Position numbers and translations under genes: made by a program. The notes under the pieces were generated by a model. It saw nothing but the letters and a program-made list of their open reading frames with translations, searched no databases and had not been told where the DNA came from. From UBA2450 sp045132035 (GTDB taxonomy: Bacteria > Bacillota_I > Bacilli_A > RFN20 > CAG-826), in NCBI GenBank assembly GCA_045132035.1, contig JBGURM010000062.1:1-18106 (forward strand): 18,106 bases of DNA, given 5' to 3'. Each line of letters opens with the position of its first letter. Position 1 is the first letter of the stretch. Below are positions 1 through 6,479 of this stretch, one piece after another.

Positions 1-1323
1 TATACCTGCGAAGGATGTGACAAGTTATTTGATGAAGACAAAAAAGAAACAACATTAGAAGCTTTAACAATTGCCGCTTTAGGCCATGATTACCAGTTCG
101 ACTCATTCGTTTGGGCCGACGACTATTCCGCCGAAGCCAAACACGTCTGTTCCCGCGACAATAAGCATGTCGAATCGCGTGATGCGACAGTCACTAGCAA
201 AGTCACAAAAGAAGCGACCTGTGAGCAAGATGGCGTCGAAACCTATACTGCGACATATGGTACTCACACTGAGACAAAAGAAAAAGTATTATCTAAATTA
301 GGTCATGCATATGGCGACCCTACATACGTGTGGAGCGATGACAATAAATCTTGCACCGCTACATCGATTTGTGGAAATGATTCAACTCATAAACTCGAAG
401 AGACAGTCCAATGCAAATTTACTGAATTAGAAGCTGCAACAGAAGAAGCAGATGGAAAAGGCAAATATACCGCAACATTTGAAAATGAAAAATTTAAAAC
501 TCAAGAAAAAGAAGTTGTTATTGAATCGCTTCCTACATTAAGCAAATTGACTTTTACTAGTAATGGGGATGGCACTTATTCTGTTAAAGGTAAAGATAGA
601 GATATTACTGGCAGAGTAAAAATTCCATCAACATATGGTGATGATGAAGCAGAAGGCATTGTTACATCGCTTCCAGACGAGTCTTTCTTTGGTGCTGATG
701 CAATCACTGAAGTGTTTATTCCAAGCAGCATTAAAACCATTGGAACTGACTCATTTTATGATTGTGAAAAATTGACAGATGTTCATTTTGCGGAAAATAG
801 TGTTTTAGAAAGCATTGGAGATTACGTTTTCCAATCTTGTCCATCATTAGTGTCGATTACTTTACCAAAATCAGTTAAAACACTTGGTGAACAAGTTTTT
901 AATCGATTAGAGAATCTTGAATCGGTTGTTTTTGAAGAAGGTAACGAATTAGAAAGTATTGGCGGTGGGTGCTTTACTTATAGCCCAAAATTAAAAACAA
1001 TCAAATTCGCTGAGACAAGTAAATTTACATTAATTAATCATACATTTAGAAATTTGGACGCTTTAGAAGAACTTGATCTTCCAAATTCAGTTGAATCTAT
1101 TAAAATTTATAGTATTGATGAATGCTCTTCATTAAAAACGTTATGGCTTTCAAAAGGATTTAAAACCATGGAACATTATTCTATTTGTCAGTGCCCTATT
1201 GAAAATTTGTACTTCAAAGGCACTGTGGAAGAGTGGAATAAAATAAGCAAGGAAAATAACTGGTGTCTTGACATTAAAACTAATGTTGTTCAATGCACTG
1301 ATGGCAATGTTAATATTAAATAA
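1..1323 (+). CDS. BspA-like leucine-rich-repeat surface protein, 3' part
   Basis: The reading frame is open from base 1 to the TAA at 1321, so this is the last 440 residues of a larger gene whose start lies outside the window. The ATG at 328 is internal. Residues 1-178 hold roughly two divergent repeats, each opening with Leu-Gly-His and carrying spaced Cys residues (C50, C74; C118, C124, C138) and a Thr/Tyr-rich strand such as ETYTATYG. From about residue 205 come BspA/LRR_5-type leucine-rich repeats (forms like IPSSIKTIGTDSFYDCEKL), ending with the typical tail LYFKGTVEEWNKI near residue 400. BspA-type proteins are usually surface-exposed and involved in adhesion or protein binding. No C-terminal sorting signal or membrane helix is seen, so anchoring must come from the missing N-terminus. 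Codons in bases 60-330 are clearly GC-richer than in the LRR part. Family assignment is firm; ligand unknown. Confidence 0.88.
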   Translation, partial: YTCEGCDKLFDEDKKETTLEALTIAALGHDYQFDSFVWADDYSAEAKHVCSRDNKHVESRDATVTSKVTKEATCEQDGVETYTATYGTHTETKEKVLSKLGHAYGDPTYVWSDDNKSCTATSICGNDSTHKLEETVQCKFTELEAATEEADGKGKYTATFENEKFKTQEKEVVIESLPTLSKLTFTSNGDGTYSVKGKDRDITGRVKIPSTYGDDEAEGIVTSLPDESFFGADAITEVFIPSSIKTIGTDSFYDCEKLTDVHFAENSVLESIGDYVFQSCPSLVSITLPKSVKTLGEQVFNRLENLESVVFEEGNELESIGGGCFTYSPKLKTIKFAETSKFTLINHTFRNLDALEELDLPNSVESIKIYSIDECSSLKTLWLSKGFKTMEHYSICQCPIENLYFKGTVEEWNKISKENNWCLDIKTNVVQCTDGNVNIK

Positions 1324-1346
1324 TTAGGGATACTTAAACAGTATTG

Positions 1347-1377
1347 AGACCGATTAGGCTAAATGCCTAGTCGGTCT
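1347..1377 (+). terminator. Hairpin after the LRR protein, probable terminator
   Basis: A 13-base-pair stem (1347-1359 with 1365-1377, one G-U pair) with a 5-base loop TAAAT lies 24 bases after the LRR stop codon. It is very stable for this AT-rich genome. The U-tract that should follow is weak (AGTATTAAT), so it may end transcription imperfectly or act mainly to protect the mRNA 3' end. Confidence 0.6.
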
Positions 1378-1491
1378 AGTATTAATGACAAACATAAATA
1401 ATTACTTCTTGGGGGCATTTGGTGTCAACAAGTTTGAGTAATAAAATAATATAAATTAAAAAATAATATTTATTTTTTGAAGGGGAAAAAT

Positions 1492-2205
1492 ATGTTGAAT
1501 AAAAAAATATTATTTATCGGTGGATTGTTATTAACTTTACCACTTGCTAGCTGCTCTGCGAAAATCGGAGGAGATGAAGAAAGTTCATGGGACATCGTCG
1601 CTGATAAACAAGAAGCATATGATGCATTTAAAGAAGTAGTTGGTGACCTCGCTAAAATTTCAAAAGTAAAAGTCACTATGGATTATTATTCCGGCGCTAA
1701 AGATGTTGAAGAAATTAATGGCACAAACGAATATATGACTCAAGTTAATGAAGATGAGAGTGTGCAAATTTGGTTATTCGTTGAAAATGACACATATTAT
1801 ACAGCCTATTTATTTGACGATGAAGAAAAAGGCAGATATCATGTTGGCAAAAATGATTACGAAAACGATTTTAAGCATTATGTTAAAATTCTTAGTCGCT
1901 TTGAACGCATTAATTTAAGTAATTATTCAGCAAGTTTTGAAAATAAAGGTGAAAGCAAAACTGTTGACGGTGTTTATACTGGTCAAGGCACAATTGAAGC
2001 TTCATTTACGAAAGATCAATATAATTTCTATTCTTATAAAGCTAAGACCGATGGCAAAAAAGTTCTTGAAATCGATTATAAAATGTCTGAATCTAGCGGT
2101 GGATCTAGTGCAGCATTTACCGATTATAGCTGCAAAGTCACTTTTGACTATGACGCTGAATTCGAATTTAATAAGCCAGATTTAACTGACTGGAAGCAAA
2201 GTTAA
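1492..2205 (+). CDS. Small lipoprotein of unknown function
   Basis: Encodes 237 residues. The ATG at 1492 is chosen because AAGGGG sits six bases upstream; an in-frame TTG at 1477 would place the Shine-Dalgarno inside the gene. The N-terminus has two Lys residues, a hydrophobic stretch (residues 6-18) and a lipobox LASC with Cys21, so the product should be exported by Sec, lipidated and held on the outer face of the membrane. The mature part is acidic and rich in Tyr, Lys and Ser, with strand-like segments (VKVTMDYYSG, YSCKVTFDYDAEF) suggesting a beta-rich domain, and a Ser/Gly linker near residue 205 (SSGGSSAAF). No catalytic motif is visible. It stands alone between the LRR gene and an IS remnant, in a neighbourhood with other surface proteins. 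The function is not recognised; substrate-binding or envelope-maintenance roles are only possibilities. Confidence 0.85.
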   Translation: MLNKKILFIGGLLLTLPLASCSAKIGGDEESSWDIVADKQEAYDAFKEVVGDLAKISKVKVTMDYYSGAKDVEEINGTNEYMTQVNEDESVQIWLFVENDTYYTAYLFDDEEKGRYHVGKNDYENDFKHYVKILSRFERINLSNYSASFENKGESKTVDGVYTGQGTIEASFTKDQYNFYSYKAKTDGKKVLEIDYKMSESSGGSSAAFTDYSCKVTFDYDAEFEFNKPDLTDWKQS

Positions 2206-2241
2206 TTATTAATATAAAAGCCATCAAATCATAATGAACTG

Positions 2242-2280
2242 TACCCCAAATCCTGGACAACAGGAGGAGGGGTATTTTTT
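2242..2280 (+). terminator. Terminator-like hairpin at the IS end
   Basis: TACCCC (2242-2247) pairs with GGGGTA (2269-2274). Inside, TCCTG (2251-2255) pairs with CAGGA (2261-2265) around a GACAA loop, leaving a symmetric AAA/GGA internal loop. Six T residues follow at once (2275-2280). This has the form of an intrinsic terminator and is the only good one after the lipoprotein gene. The 3' arm also contains the AGGAGG that would serve as ribosome-binding site for the OrfA fragment, so the fold would hide it. Confidence 0.6.
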
Positions 2281-2281
2281 C

Positions 2282-2425
2282 ATGAAGTATTCGTTGGAAT
2301 TCAAGCTTGAATGCATCGAGAAGTACAAAAAGGCTTCACATTCTCACCTTCCGCCCGGCATCAAGCATCGGGCAACTTTCTCGCATGACCTGATGGGTTG
2401 GGTCAAGGCAAACAAAAATGAATAA
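2282..2425 (+). pseudogene. IS3-family OrfA fragment, 47 codons
   Basis: Begins MKYSLEFKLECIEKYKK, the first helix of the helix-turn-helix domain of IS3-family OrfA proteins, and continues with PPGIKHRATF, resembling the proline-rich turn in such proteins. It stops at a TAA after 47 residues, whereas intact OrfA proteins are usually 90 residues or more. The upstream AGGAGG (2262-2267) is 14 bases from the ATG and locked in a hairpin, so expression is doubtful. There is no OrfB. It is best read as a decayed transposase piece; a short regulatory peptide is a remote alternative. Confidence 0.6.
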
Positions 2426-2507
2426 TCATGAATTGTCAAAATCTGAAGAAAGATTCTTCAATGATGAAAAGAATTTCAAAAGATATTATTTAAAAGCATT
2501 AAAATAA
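2418..2507 (+). CDS. Possible 29-residue small ORF, probably a fragment
   Basis: An ATG at 2418 overlaps the end of the OrfA fragment (ATGAATAA) and opens 29 codons ending ERFFNDEKNFKRYYLKALK. No ribosome-binding site is evident. The charged and aromatic sequence is AT-rich, unlike the preceding IS piece, so it may be the remaining 5' end of a gene broken by the IS event. It is not OrfB: no DDE motif exists. The rest of the gap, 2508-2577, holds only the promoter of the next gene. Confidence 0.15.
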   Translation: MNNHELSKSEERFFNDEKNFKRYYLKALK

Positions 2508-2562
2508 ACATTACAATTTTTAAATCAGTTTTAACTTCAAGTATCAACGATTAATCTTTTGA

Positions 2563-2577
2563 TATACAATATTAGTA
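2563..2577 (+). promoter_or_regulatory. Putative promoter -10 for the thiS-like gene, leaderless start
   Basis: TACAAT at 2565-2570 (overlapping TATACA at 2563-2568) lies seven bases before the ATG at 2578, so transcription should begin at or next to the start codon. No Shine-Dalgarno sequence is present (TATTAGTA precedes the ATG). No convincing -35 box is seen. Confidence 0.45.
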
Positions 2578-2784
2578 ATGAGACTCAAGGTTGACTATGT
2601 CGTTTCAAACGAATACCCTGATGATTTAACTATACAAGGATTACTTGATTATAAAGATATAGAAGCCGTTCCTTGGCTAGTTATTTCTGTTAATGGTGTT
2701 TTTGTTAAGCGTGAAAATTTTAAAAGTCATATTCTTAAAAATGATGATGTAGTTGAGCTTGTTTATATTCGAGGTGGCGGATGA
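2578..2784 (+). CDS. ThiS/MoaD-like sulfur carrier protein
   Basis: A 68-residue ubiquitin-fold sulfur carrier. The central VISVNGVFVKRE matches the ThiS signature around the VNGE(I/F)VxR strand, the late segment LKNDDVVELVYI matches the LxDGDxVEI strand, and the protein ends in GGG. In ThiS the C-terminal Gly-Gly is adenylated by an E1-like enzyme and then carries sulfur as a thiocarboxylate. Length matches ThiS (about 65 residues). The stop overlaps the next start by ATGA, so translation is probably coupled to its activating enzyme. No thiG, thiH, thiE or other thiamin gene is found in this window, so the sulfur acceptor is open: thiazole synthesis if thiG lies elsewhere, or another thiolation. 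The ThiS-like fold is sure; the pathway is not. Confidence 0.85.
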   Translation: MRLKVDYVVSNEYPDDLTIQGLLDYKDIEAVPWLVISVNGVFVKRENFKSHILKNDDVVELVYIRGGG

Positions 2785-3452
2785 TGGATAGATACGAAAG
2801 ATTATTAGAACTATCAACATTTTCGAAAGAAAAATTAGAACTTTTACAAAGTAAAAACGTTTTGGTTATTGGCGCTGGAGGAGTTGGACAACATATTTCA
2901 GCATATTTAATTACTAATGGTGTTACCCGCATTACTTTGGTGGATTTTGATAAGGTTGAAATTAGTAACCTTAATCGACAAATTCTTTTAACAGAAGAAG
3001 ACATTGGTAAAAACAAAGTCGACGTTGTTAGAGAAACATTATTTAAAAAGAATAAAGACGCAAGAGTGTCTTTAATTAGAAAGAAAGTTGATGAAAGTAA
3101 CGCTAAAGAATTAGTCAACGGCTATGACTTAGTTATTGACTCAGTTGATAATTGGGATGCTAGATTAGTCATCAGTGACGCTTGTAGTGAACTTAAAGTC
3201 CCGTTTTTAAGCGTTGGTGTTGATGGATATCGTGGACAATATTGTTTATTTGTTGAAAAATCACTTAGAGATATCGTTGATGATTCCGTTAAAAGTGCGA
3301 ATCGTGATGGAGTATTAGGACCAATGGTGGGCTTAATATCTTCTTTAGCAAGCTTATTAGCAATTAAATATTTAACTAATGATAATTCTGAAACTGATAC
3401 TTTATTCTATTTCGACAGTGAAAAAACACATTTAGGAAAGATGAAGTTATAG
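2781..3452 (+). CDS. E1-like ThiF/MoeB-family activating enzyme, cysteine-poor
   Basis: A 223-residue adenylyltransferase expected to activate the C-terminal glycine of the carrier protein encoded just upstream. The Rossmann motif GAGGVG (residues 32-37), VDFDKVEISNLNRQ, GKNKVD and DSVDNWDAR give the nucleotide-binding and catalytic residues of the ThiF/MoeB/HesA family. The C-terminal VLGPMVGLISSLASLLAIKYL is also typical. MoeB and classical ThiF carry two CxxC zinc pairs and a Cys before the (A/D)GVLG segment; here only two isolated Cys occur (DACSEL, QYCLF) and the equivalent of that active Cys is in SANRDG. This is closer to the shorter ThiF 'family 2' type, from memory. Start is ATG 2781 overlapping the carrier stop; ATG 2784 is equally possible. 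It probably performs adenylation; direct persulfide transfer through its own Cys is unlikely. Confidence 0.85.
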   Translation: MMDRYERLLELSTFSKEKLELLQSKNVLVIGAGGVGQHISAYLITNGVTRITLVDFDKVEISNLNRQILLTEEDIGKNKVDVVRETLFKKNKDARVSLIRKKVDESNAKELVNGYDLVIDSVDNWDARLVISDACSELKVPFLSVGVDGYRGQYCLFVEKSLRDIVDDSVKSANRDGVLGPMVGLISSLASLLAIKYLTNDNSETDTLFYFDSEKTHLGKMKL

Positions 3453-3456
3453 TTTT

Positions 3457-4863
3457 ATGAGTTACACAAAAGAACAAATTACTGAAATTGTTAATAAACA
3501 AAAAGAATTCTTTCTTTCAAAGCAAACATTAGATGCTAATTTTAGAATTGAACAATTAAAGAAATTAAAAAAATCTGTTATCCATTTTGAAGATAAAATT
3601 GAAAAAGCTTTAGCGGAAGATTTAGGTAGACACGCTGCAGAAGCATATTTTTGCGATATCGGCACAATTATTTTAGAAATAAATGAATATCTAAAAGGCA
3701 TTAAAAGATGGTCTAAACCTGAAACACACTTTTCTGGATTTGCTTGTTTTCCAAGTATGTTCACCAAAGTGTATAAAATGCCTTATGGTGTATCTCTAAT
3801 TATCTCTCCATTTAACTTCCCATTCCTTTTATCTCTTGGTGTTTTAGCAGCTTCAATCGCTGGAGGAAATACTGCAATTATTAAAGCAAGTAGTAAATCA
3901 AAATCTAGTACTGAAGTATTAAAAGAGCTCATTTCCTACACGTTTAGCGATGATTATTGTATCGTTATCGATGGTGGACATGATGTTGCTGATTATTGCT
4001 TAGAACAAAAAGTTGATAAGATTTTCTACACTGGTTCTCCTAAAGTTGGAAAGCATGTTATGGAGATGGCAAGCAAGAATTTAGTTCCAGTTACTTTAGA
4101 GTTAGGCGGAGAAACTGGTAACTGGGCAATTGTTAGAAAAGATGCAGATTTAAAAGACGCTGCTAGAAAGATTGCTTTCTTTAAAATCTGTAATGCTGGT
4201 CAAATATGTATTAATGTCAACCAAGTAGCGGTTGATGAAGAAGTTTCTGATCAATTTGTTGAAGAACTTAAAAAAGAAATCATTCGTCAAATCGGTGAAA
4301 AACCATATCTTAATGAAGAATATCCTAAGTTAATTACATTACAGGCGTATGATAATATCGCTAACGAAGCTGAACAATATCGAGACAGAATTGTTTTTGG
4401 TGGTGAAGGTGAAAAAGAGAATCGTAAGTACTCAACAACCATTATTTATCCAGTTGATATTAATGAGCCAATTGTTCAACATGAAATATTTGGACCGTTA
4501 TTACCAGTTGTTAAATATAAAGAAAATGAACTTAATCAGCTTTTAGATGTGATATCTAGAAGAGAACATGGTTTGGCACTTTATGTTTTCACAAAAGATA
4601 AGAAATGGGCAAAGAAAGTAATGAGCGAACAACAATATGGTGGTGGTTGTGTTAATGAAGTATGCCTCCATATTATGGTGAAAGGCGTCCCATTTAATGG
4701 AGCTGGCCATTCTGGTATGGGAGCGTATCACGGAATTTGGGGATTTAGAGAATTTACACATCCTTCCTCAGTTTTATTTGGTAAAACGCACATGAATCTC
4801 TCATTAAGAGAACATCCATATAAACCAATTAAGAAAAAACTTTTTGGACTGTTCTTAAAATAA
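3457..4863 (+). CDS. Class 3 (fatty) aldehyde dehydrogenase
   Basis: A 468-residue NAD(P)-dependent aldehyde dehydrogenase converting an aldehyde to its acid. Motifs: SPFNFP with Asn120, GSPKVGKHV (193-201) for the cofactor, LELGG with Glu215, NAGQIC with catalytic Cys251, HEIFGPLLPVV, HGLALYVFT, and the late FNGAGHSGMGAYHG. Length and the tail REHPYKPIKKKLFGLFLK match ALDH3-type enzymes, which favour medium- and long-chain aliphatic aldehydes and often sit at membranes through the C-terminus. An oddity is GGETG where most ALDHs have GGKSP. It starts four bases after the E1-like gene without a strong Shine-Dalgarno, so it may be read with that pair. Downstream lie an SDR and a lysoplasmalogenase homologue, which would release fatty aldehydes; this pairing is inference. 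Confidence 0.93.
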   Translation: MSYTKEQITEIVNKQKEFFLSKQTLDANFRIEQLKKLKKSVIHFEDKIEKALAEDLGRHAAEAYFCDIGTIILEINEYLKGIKRWSKPETHFSGFACFPSMFTKVYKMPYGVSLIISPFNFPFLLSLGVLAASIAGGNTAIIKASSKSKSSTEVLKELISYTFSDDYCIVIDGGHDVADYCLEQKVDKIFYTGSPKVGKHVMEMASKNLVPVTLELGGETGNWAIVRKDADLKDAARKIAFFKICNAGQICINVNQVAVDEEVSDQFVEELKKEIIRQIGEKPYLNEEYPKLITLQAYDNIANEAEQYRDRIVFGGEGEKENRKYSTTIIYPVDINEPIVQHEIFGPLLPVVKYKENELNQLLDVISRREHGLALYVFTKDKKWAKKVMSEQQYGGGCVNEVCLHIMVKGVPFNGAGHSGMGAYHGIWGFREFTHPSSVLFGKTHMNLSLREHPYKPIKKKLFGLFLK

Positions 4864-4869
4864 TTTAAG

Positions 4870-4899
4870 AAAGCGTTGCAAATGTAACGCTTTTTCTTT
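4870..4899 (+). terminator. Intrinsic terminator after the aldehyde dehydrogenase
   Basis: AAAGCGTT (4870-4877) pairs with AACGCTTT (4886-4893), with an 8-base loop, and runs into TTTTTCTTT. It is a standard rho-independent terminator; the SDR gene starts 26 bases later, so that gene probably depends on its own promoter or on read-through. Confidence 0.8.
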
Positions 4900-4924
4900 A
4901 TCCTAATCTAAAAGGAAAAACGAT

Positions 4925-5698
4925 ATGGAAAAATATACACTTATTACTGGAGGGGCTAGTGGACTTGGCCTCGACTTATCAAAACTATTCGCGAAAGATG
5001 GAAACAATTTATTCTTAGTTTCTTCAAATATAAAAAACTTAGAGTCTGCTAAAGAATTGCTTGAAAAAGAATATGGAGTTAAAGTTCATATTTTAGCAAC
5101 TGATTTATCTATTCCAGCTAACTTCCTACAAGTTAAAGACTATTCAGATAAGAATGATATGTTTATTAATAACTTAGTTAACTGCGCTGGATTTGGAGAT
5201 TGCACTGACTTCAAAGATATGGATATTGATCGCCAAATTAGAATGATTGAACTTAACTGTAATGCACCTTTATATTTCATGAGAGTGTATTTAGACAATA
5301 TGCTTAAAAATAATGAAGGTCATATTTTAAATATTGCTTCAATTGCGTCTTTTTATCCTGGACCATATATGTGTACATATCATGCCTCTAAAGCATTCTT
5401 ATTAAACATTTCTGAAGCGATTGAAAGAGAATTAAAAGGCACAAATGTTAAACTTTCAGTTGTCTGTCCTGGACCTTTTGAATCAAGCTTTGTTGATAAG
5501 GCTCATAACACTTATACATTCAGTAAAATGAAACCACTTTCTTCTCAAAAAGTAGCGGACATATCTTATAAAACTTTCAAAAATAACAAGTCACTTAAGA
5601 TTATTGGTTTTGGTAATAAATTATCTTTATTCGCCTCTAGATTCTTCCCAAGAAAATTCATTACTAATGTCTCAGCTGGACAAATTAAAGACAAATAA
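4925..5698 (+). CDS. Short-chain dehydrogenase/reductase
   Basis: A 257-residue classical SDR. TGGASGLG (residues 8-15) forms the NAD(P)-binding turn, followed by a strand ending ATDLS with Asp60, then NCAG at 86-89 (a variant of NNAG), Asn111, Ser139 (NIAS), Tyr152 and Lys156 (YHASK). The catalytic tetrad N-S-Y-K is complete. VCPGPFESSF gives the usual PG motif. AAAGGAAA lies eight bases before the ATG. The substrate cannot be told from the active site; family members reduce ketones of sugars, steroids and acyl-dihydroxyacetone phosphate, among others. The position between a fatty-aldehyde dehydrogenase and a plasmalogen-related enzyme makes a lipid substrate plausible, but that is contextual inference only. 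Confidence 0.92.
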   Translation: MEKYTLITGGASGLGLDLSKLFAKDGNNLFLVSSNIKNLESAKELLEKEYGVKVHILATDLSIPANFLQVKDYSDKNDMFINNLVNCAGFGDCTDFKDMDIDRQIRMIELNCNAPLYFMRVYLDNMLKNNEGHILNIASIASFYPGPYMCTYHASKAFLLNISEAIERELKGTNVKLSVVCPGPFESSFVDKAHNTYTFSKMKPLSSQKVADISYKTFKNNKSLKIIGFGNKLSLFASRFFPRKFITNVSAGQIKDK

Positions 5699-5721
5699 AA
5701 TATTAATATAATTAATACAGG

Positions 5722-5737
5722 TGTTATAATAAATAAG
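5722..5737 (+). promoter_or_regulatory. Extended -10 promoter, leaderless start of yhhN-like gene
   Basis: TGTTATAAT at 5722-5730 is a perfect extended -10 element (TG, one base, TATAAT). The ATG follows seven bases after TATAAT, so transcription should start at about 5737, the base before the ATG. No Shine-Dalgarno lies before the start (AATAAATAAG). No clear -35 box is seen, as is common for extended -10 promoters. Confidence 0.65.
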
Positions 5738-6457
5738 ATGATTGCGTGTTTAGTGTTATTAATAGTTGGCTTTGCTGTATCAGTAGTTTTTATTGTCGAC
5801 AAAGTCAGAAAATACTCTCTTAGATCAATTATTATTAAGACCGTATCGGCTTTATTTTTTGTTGCCTTAGCTATTACCGCGATTTGTTTAAACGATTCAA
5901 ATGATTTAACTTTTGAATTATTAATTGTTTTCGGTTTGGTGTTTGGGCTTATAGGAGATGTCCTCCTTGGGTTCAAATATATTGTTAACCGCAAAAAACT
6001 ATTTATTGGATTAGGACTACTTTCATTTGCTTGTGGTCATATCCTTTATTCCTTTGCTTTATACACAAGATACTATATTGGCGGAGATTGGCTCTCTGCA
6101 ACTTTACCAGTCTCAATAGCAGTTTCAGCGGCTTTCTTATATGTTTTATACTCAAAAAAGATGGGTTTAGAATTTGGAAAATTAAAGTTCGCTATCTTCC
6201 TATATGTTTCGGTTTTACTCCTCATGGCGACATGTCCATTATTCTTAATGGTCATTAATATTAGAGAGCCACTTACATTGTTATTATTTGTTCCTGCTGG
6301 AATTAGCTTTGCAATATCTGATTTCATGCTTGCTGGTTCTTATTTTGGAACAAGTAAAAAATCTAAAGCATACCAAGCCACTTATAGTGTGTTTTATTAT
6401 ATAGCGCAATTTTTAATTGCGTTCTCATTACTTTATTTATCTATTAATTTATTATAG
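5738..6457 (+). CDS. YhhN/TMEM86-family lysoplasmalogenase-like membrane protein
   Basis: A 239-residue protein with about eight membrane helices. The family markers are present: KTVSALFF (34-41), GLVFGLIGDVLLGF with Asp74, GLGLLSFACGH with His101, PAGISFAISDFMLA with Asp195, and AQFLIAFSLLYL at the end. YhhN/TMEM86 proteins hydrolyse the vinyl-ether bond of lysoplasmalogens, giving a fatty aldehyde and a glycerophospho head group. Not all bacterial members have been tested. The neighbouring ALDH3-type dehydrogenase could oxidise the aldehyde product. The start has no ribosome-binding site and lies right at a -10 box. Only 22 bases separate it from the next gene, suggesting a transcript continuing to 8340. 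Confidence 0.82.
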   Translation: MIACLVLLIVGFAVSVVFIVDKVRKYSLRSIIIKTVSALFFVALAITAICLNDSNDLTFELLIVFGLVFGLIGDVLLGFKYIVNRKKLFIGLGLLSFACGHILYSFALYTRYYIGGDWLSATLPVSIAVSAAFLYVLYSKKMGLEFGKLKFAIFLYVSVLLLMATCPLFLMVINIREPLTLLLFVPAGISFAISDFMLAGSYFGTSKKSKAYQATYSVFYYIAQFLIAFSLLYLSINLL

Positions 6458-6479
6458 ATTTCACGGAGGTAATAAATAG

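Larger units (their letters stand above)
2235..2425 (+). mobile_element. Truncated IS3-type insertion sequence, left end
   Basis: The stretch starts with TGAACTGTACCCC, which resembles the terminal inverted repeats of IS3/IS150-group elements, followed by an untranslated leader and the start of an OrfA-like gene. No matching inverted right end (GGGGTACAGTTCA-like) and no OrfB with a DDE domain follow, so only the left end remains. Bases 2341-2400 contain 34 G or C out of 60, far above the flanking DNA, which fits arrival from a different genome. The identification rests on the terminus and the OrfA N-terminus recalled from the family; a database search has not been done. Confidence 0.65.

Noticed and set aside
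328..1323. Gene start at ATG 328 for the LRR protein
   Set aside because: The same frame is open and codes for a matching repeat back to base 1, and no ribosome-binding site precedes 328, so this is an internal methionine.
1477..1491. TTG start at 1477 for the lipoprotein
   Set aside because: The Shine-Dalgarno AAGGGG is inside that stretch and fits the ATG at 1492, which also gives a better signal peptide.
2418..2507. OrfB of the IS reached by frameshifting from OrfA
   Set aside because: The overlap looks like an IS3 OrfA/OrfB junction, but the 29-residue product has no DDE-type sequence and ends at once.
2426..2577. Riboswitch or T-box before the thiS-like gene (for instance a TPP riboswitch)
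   Set aside because: No TPP riboswitch core (CUGAGA-type box) or T-box sequence was found, and the -10 box right before the ATG leaves no room for a leader.
2735..3118. Minus-strand reading frames opposite the E1, ALDH, SDR and giant repeat genes
   Set aside because: They lie fully opposite well-supported genes, have no family motif or ribosome-binding site, and arise from codon bias of the coding strand.
2578..3452. Complete thiamin thiazole operon
   Set aside because: Only the carrier and E1 are present; the next genes are ALDH, SDR and YhhN, and no ThiG, ThiH or ThiE is seen.
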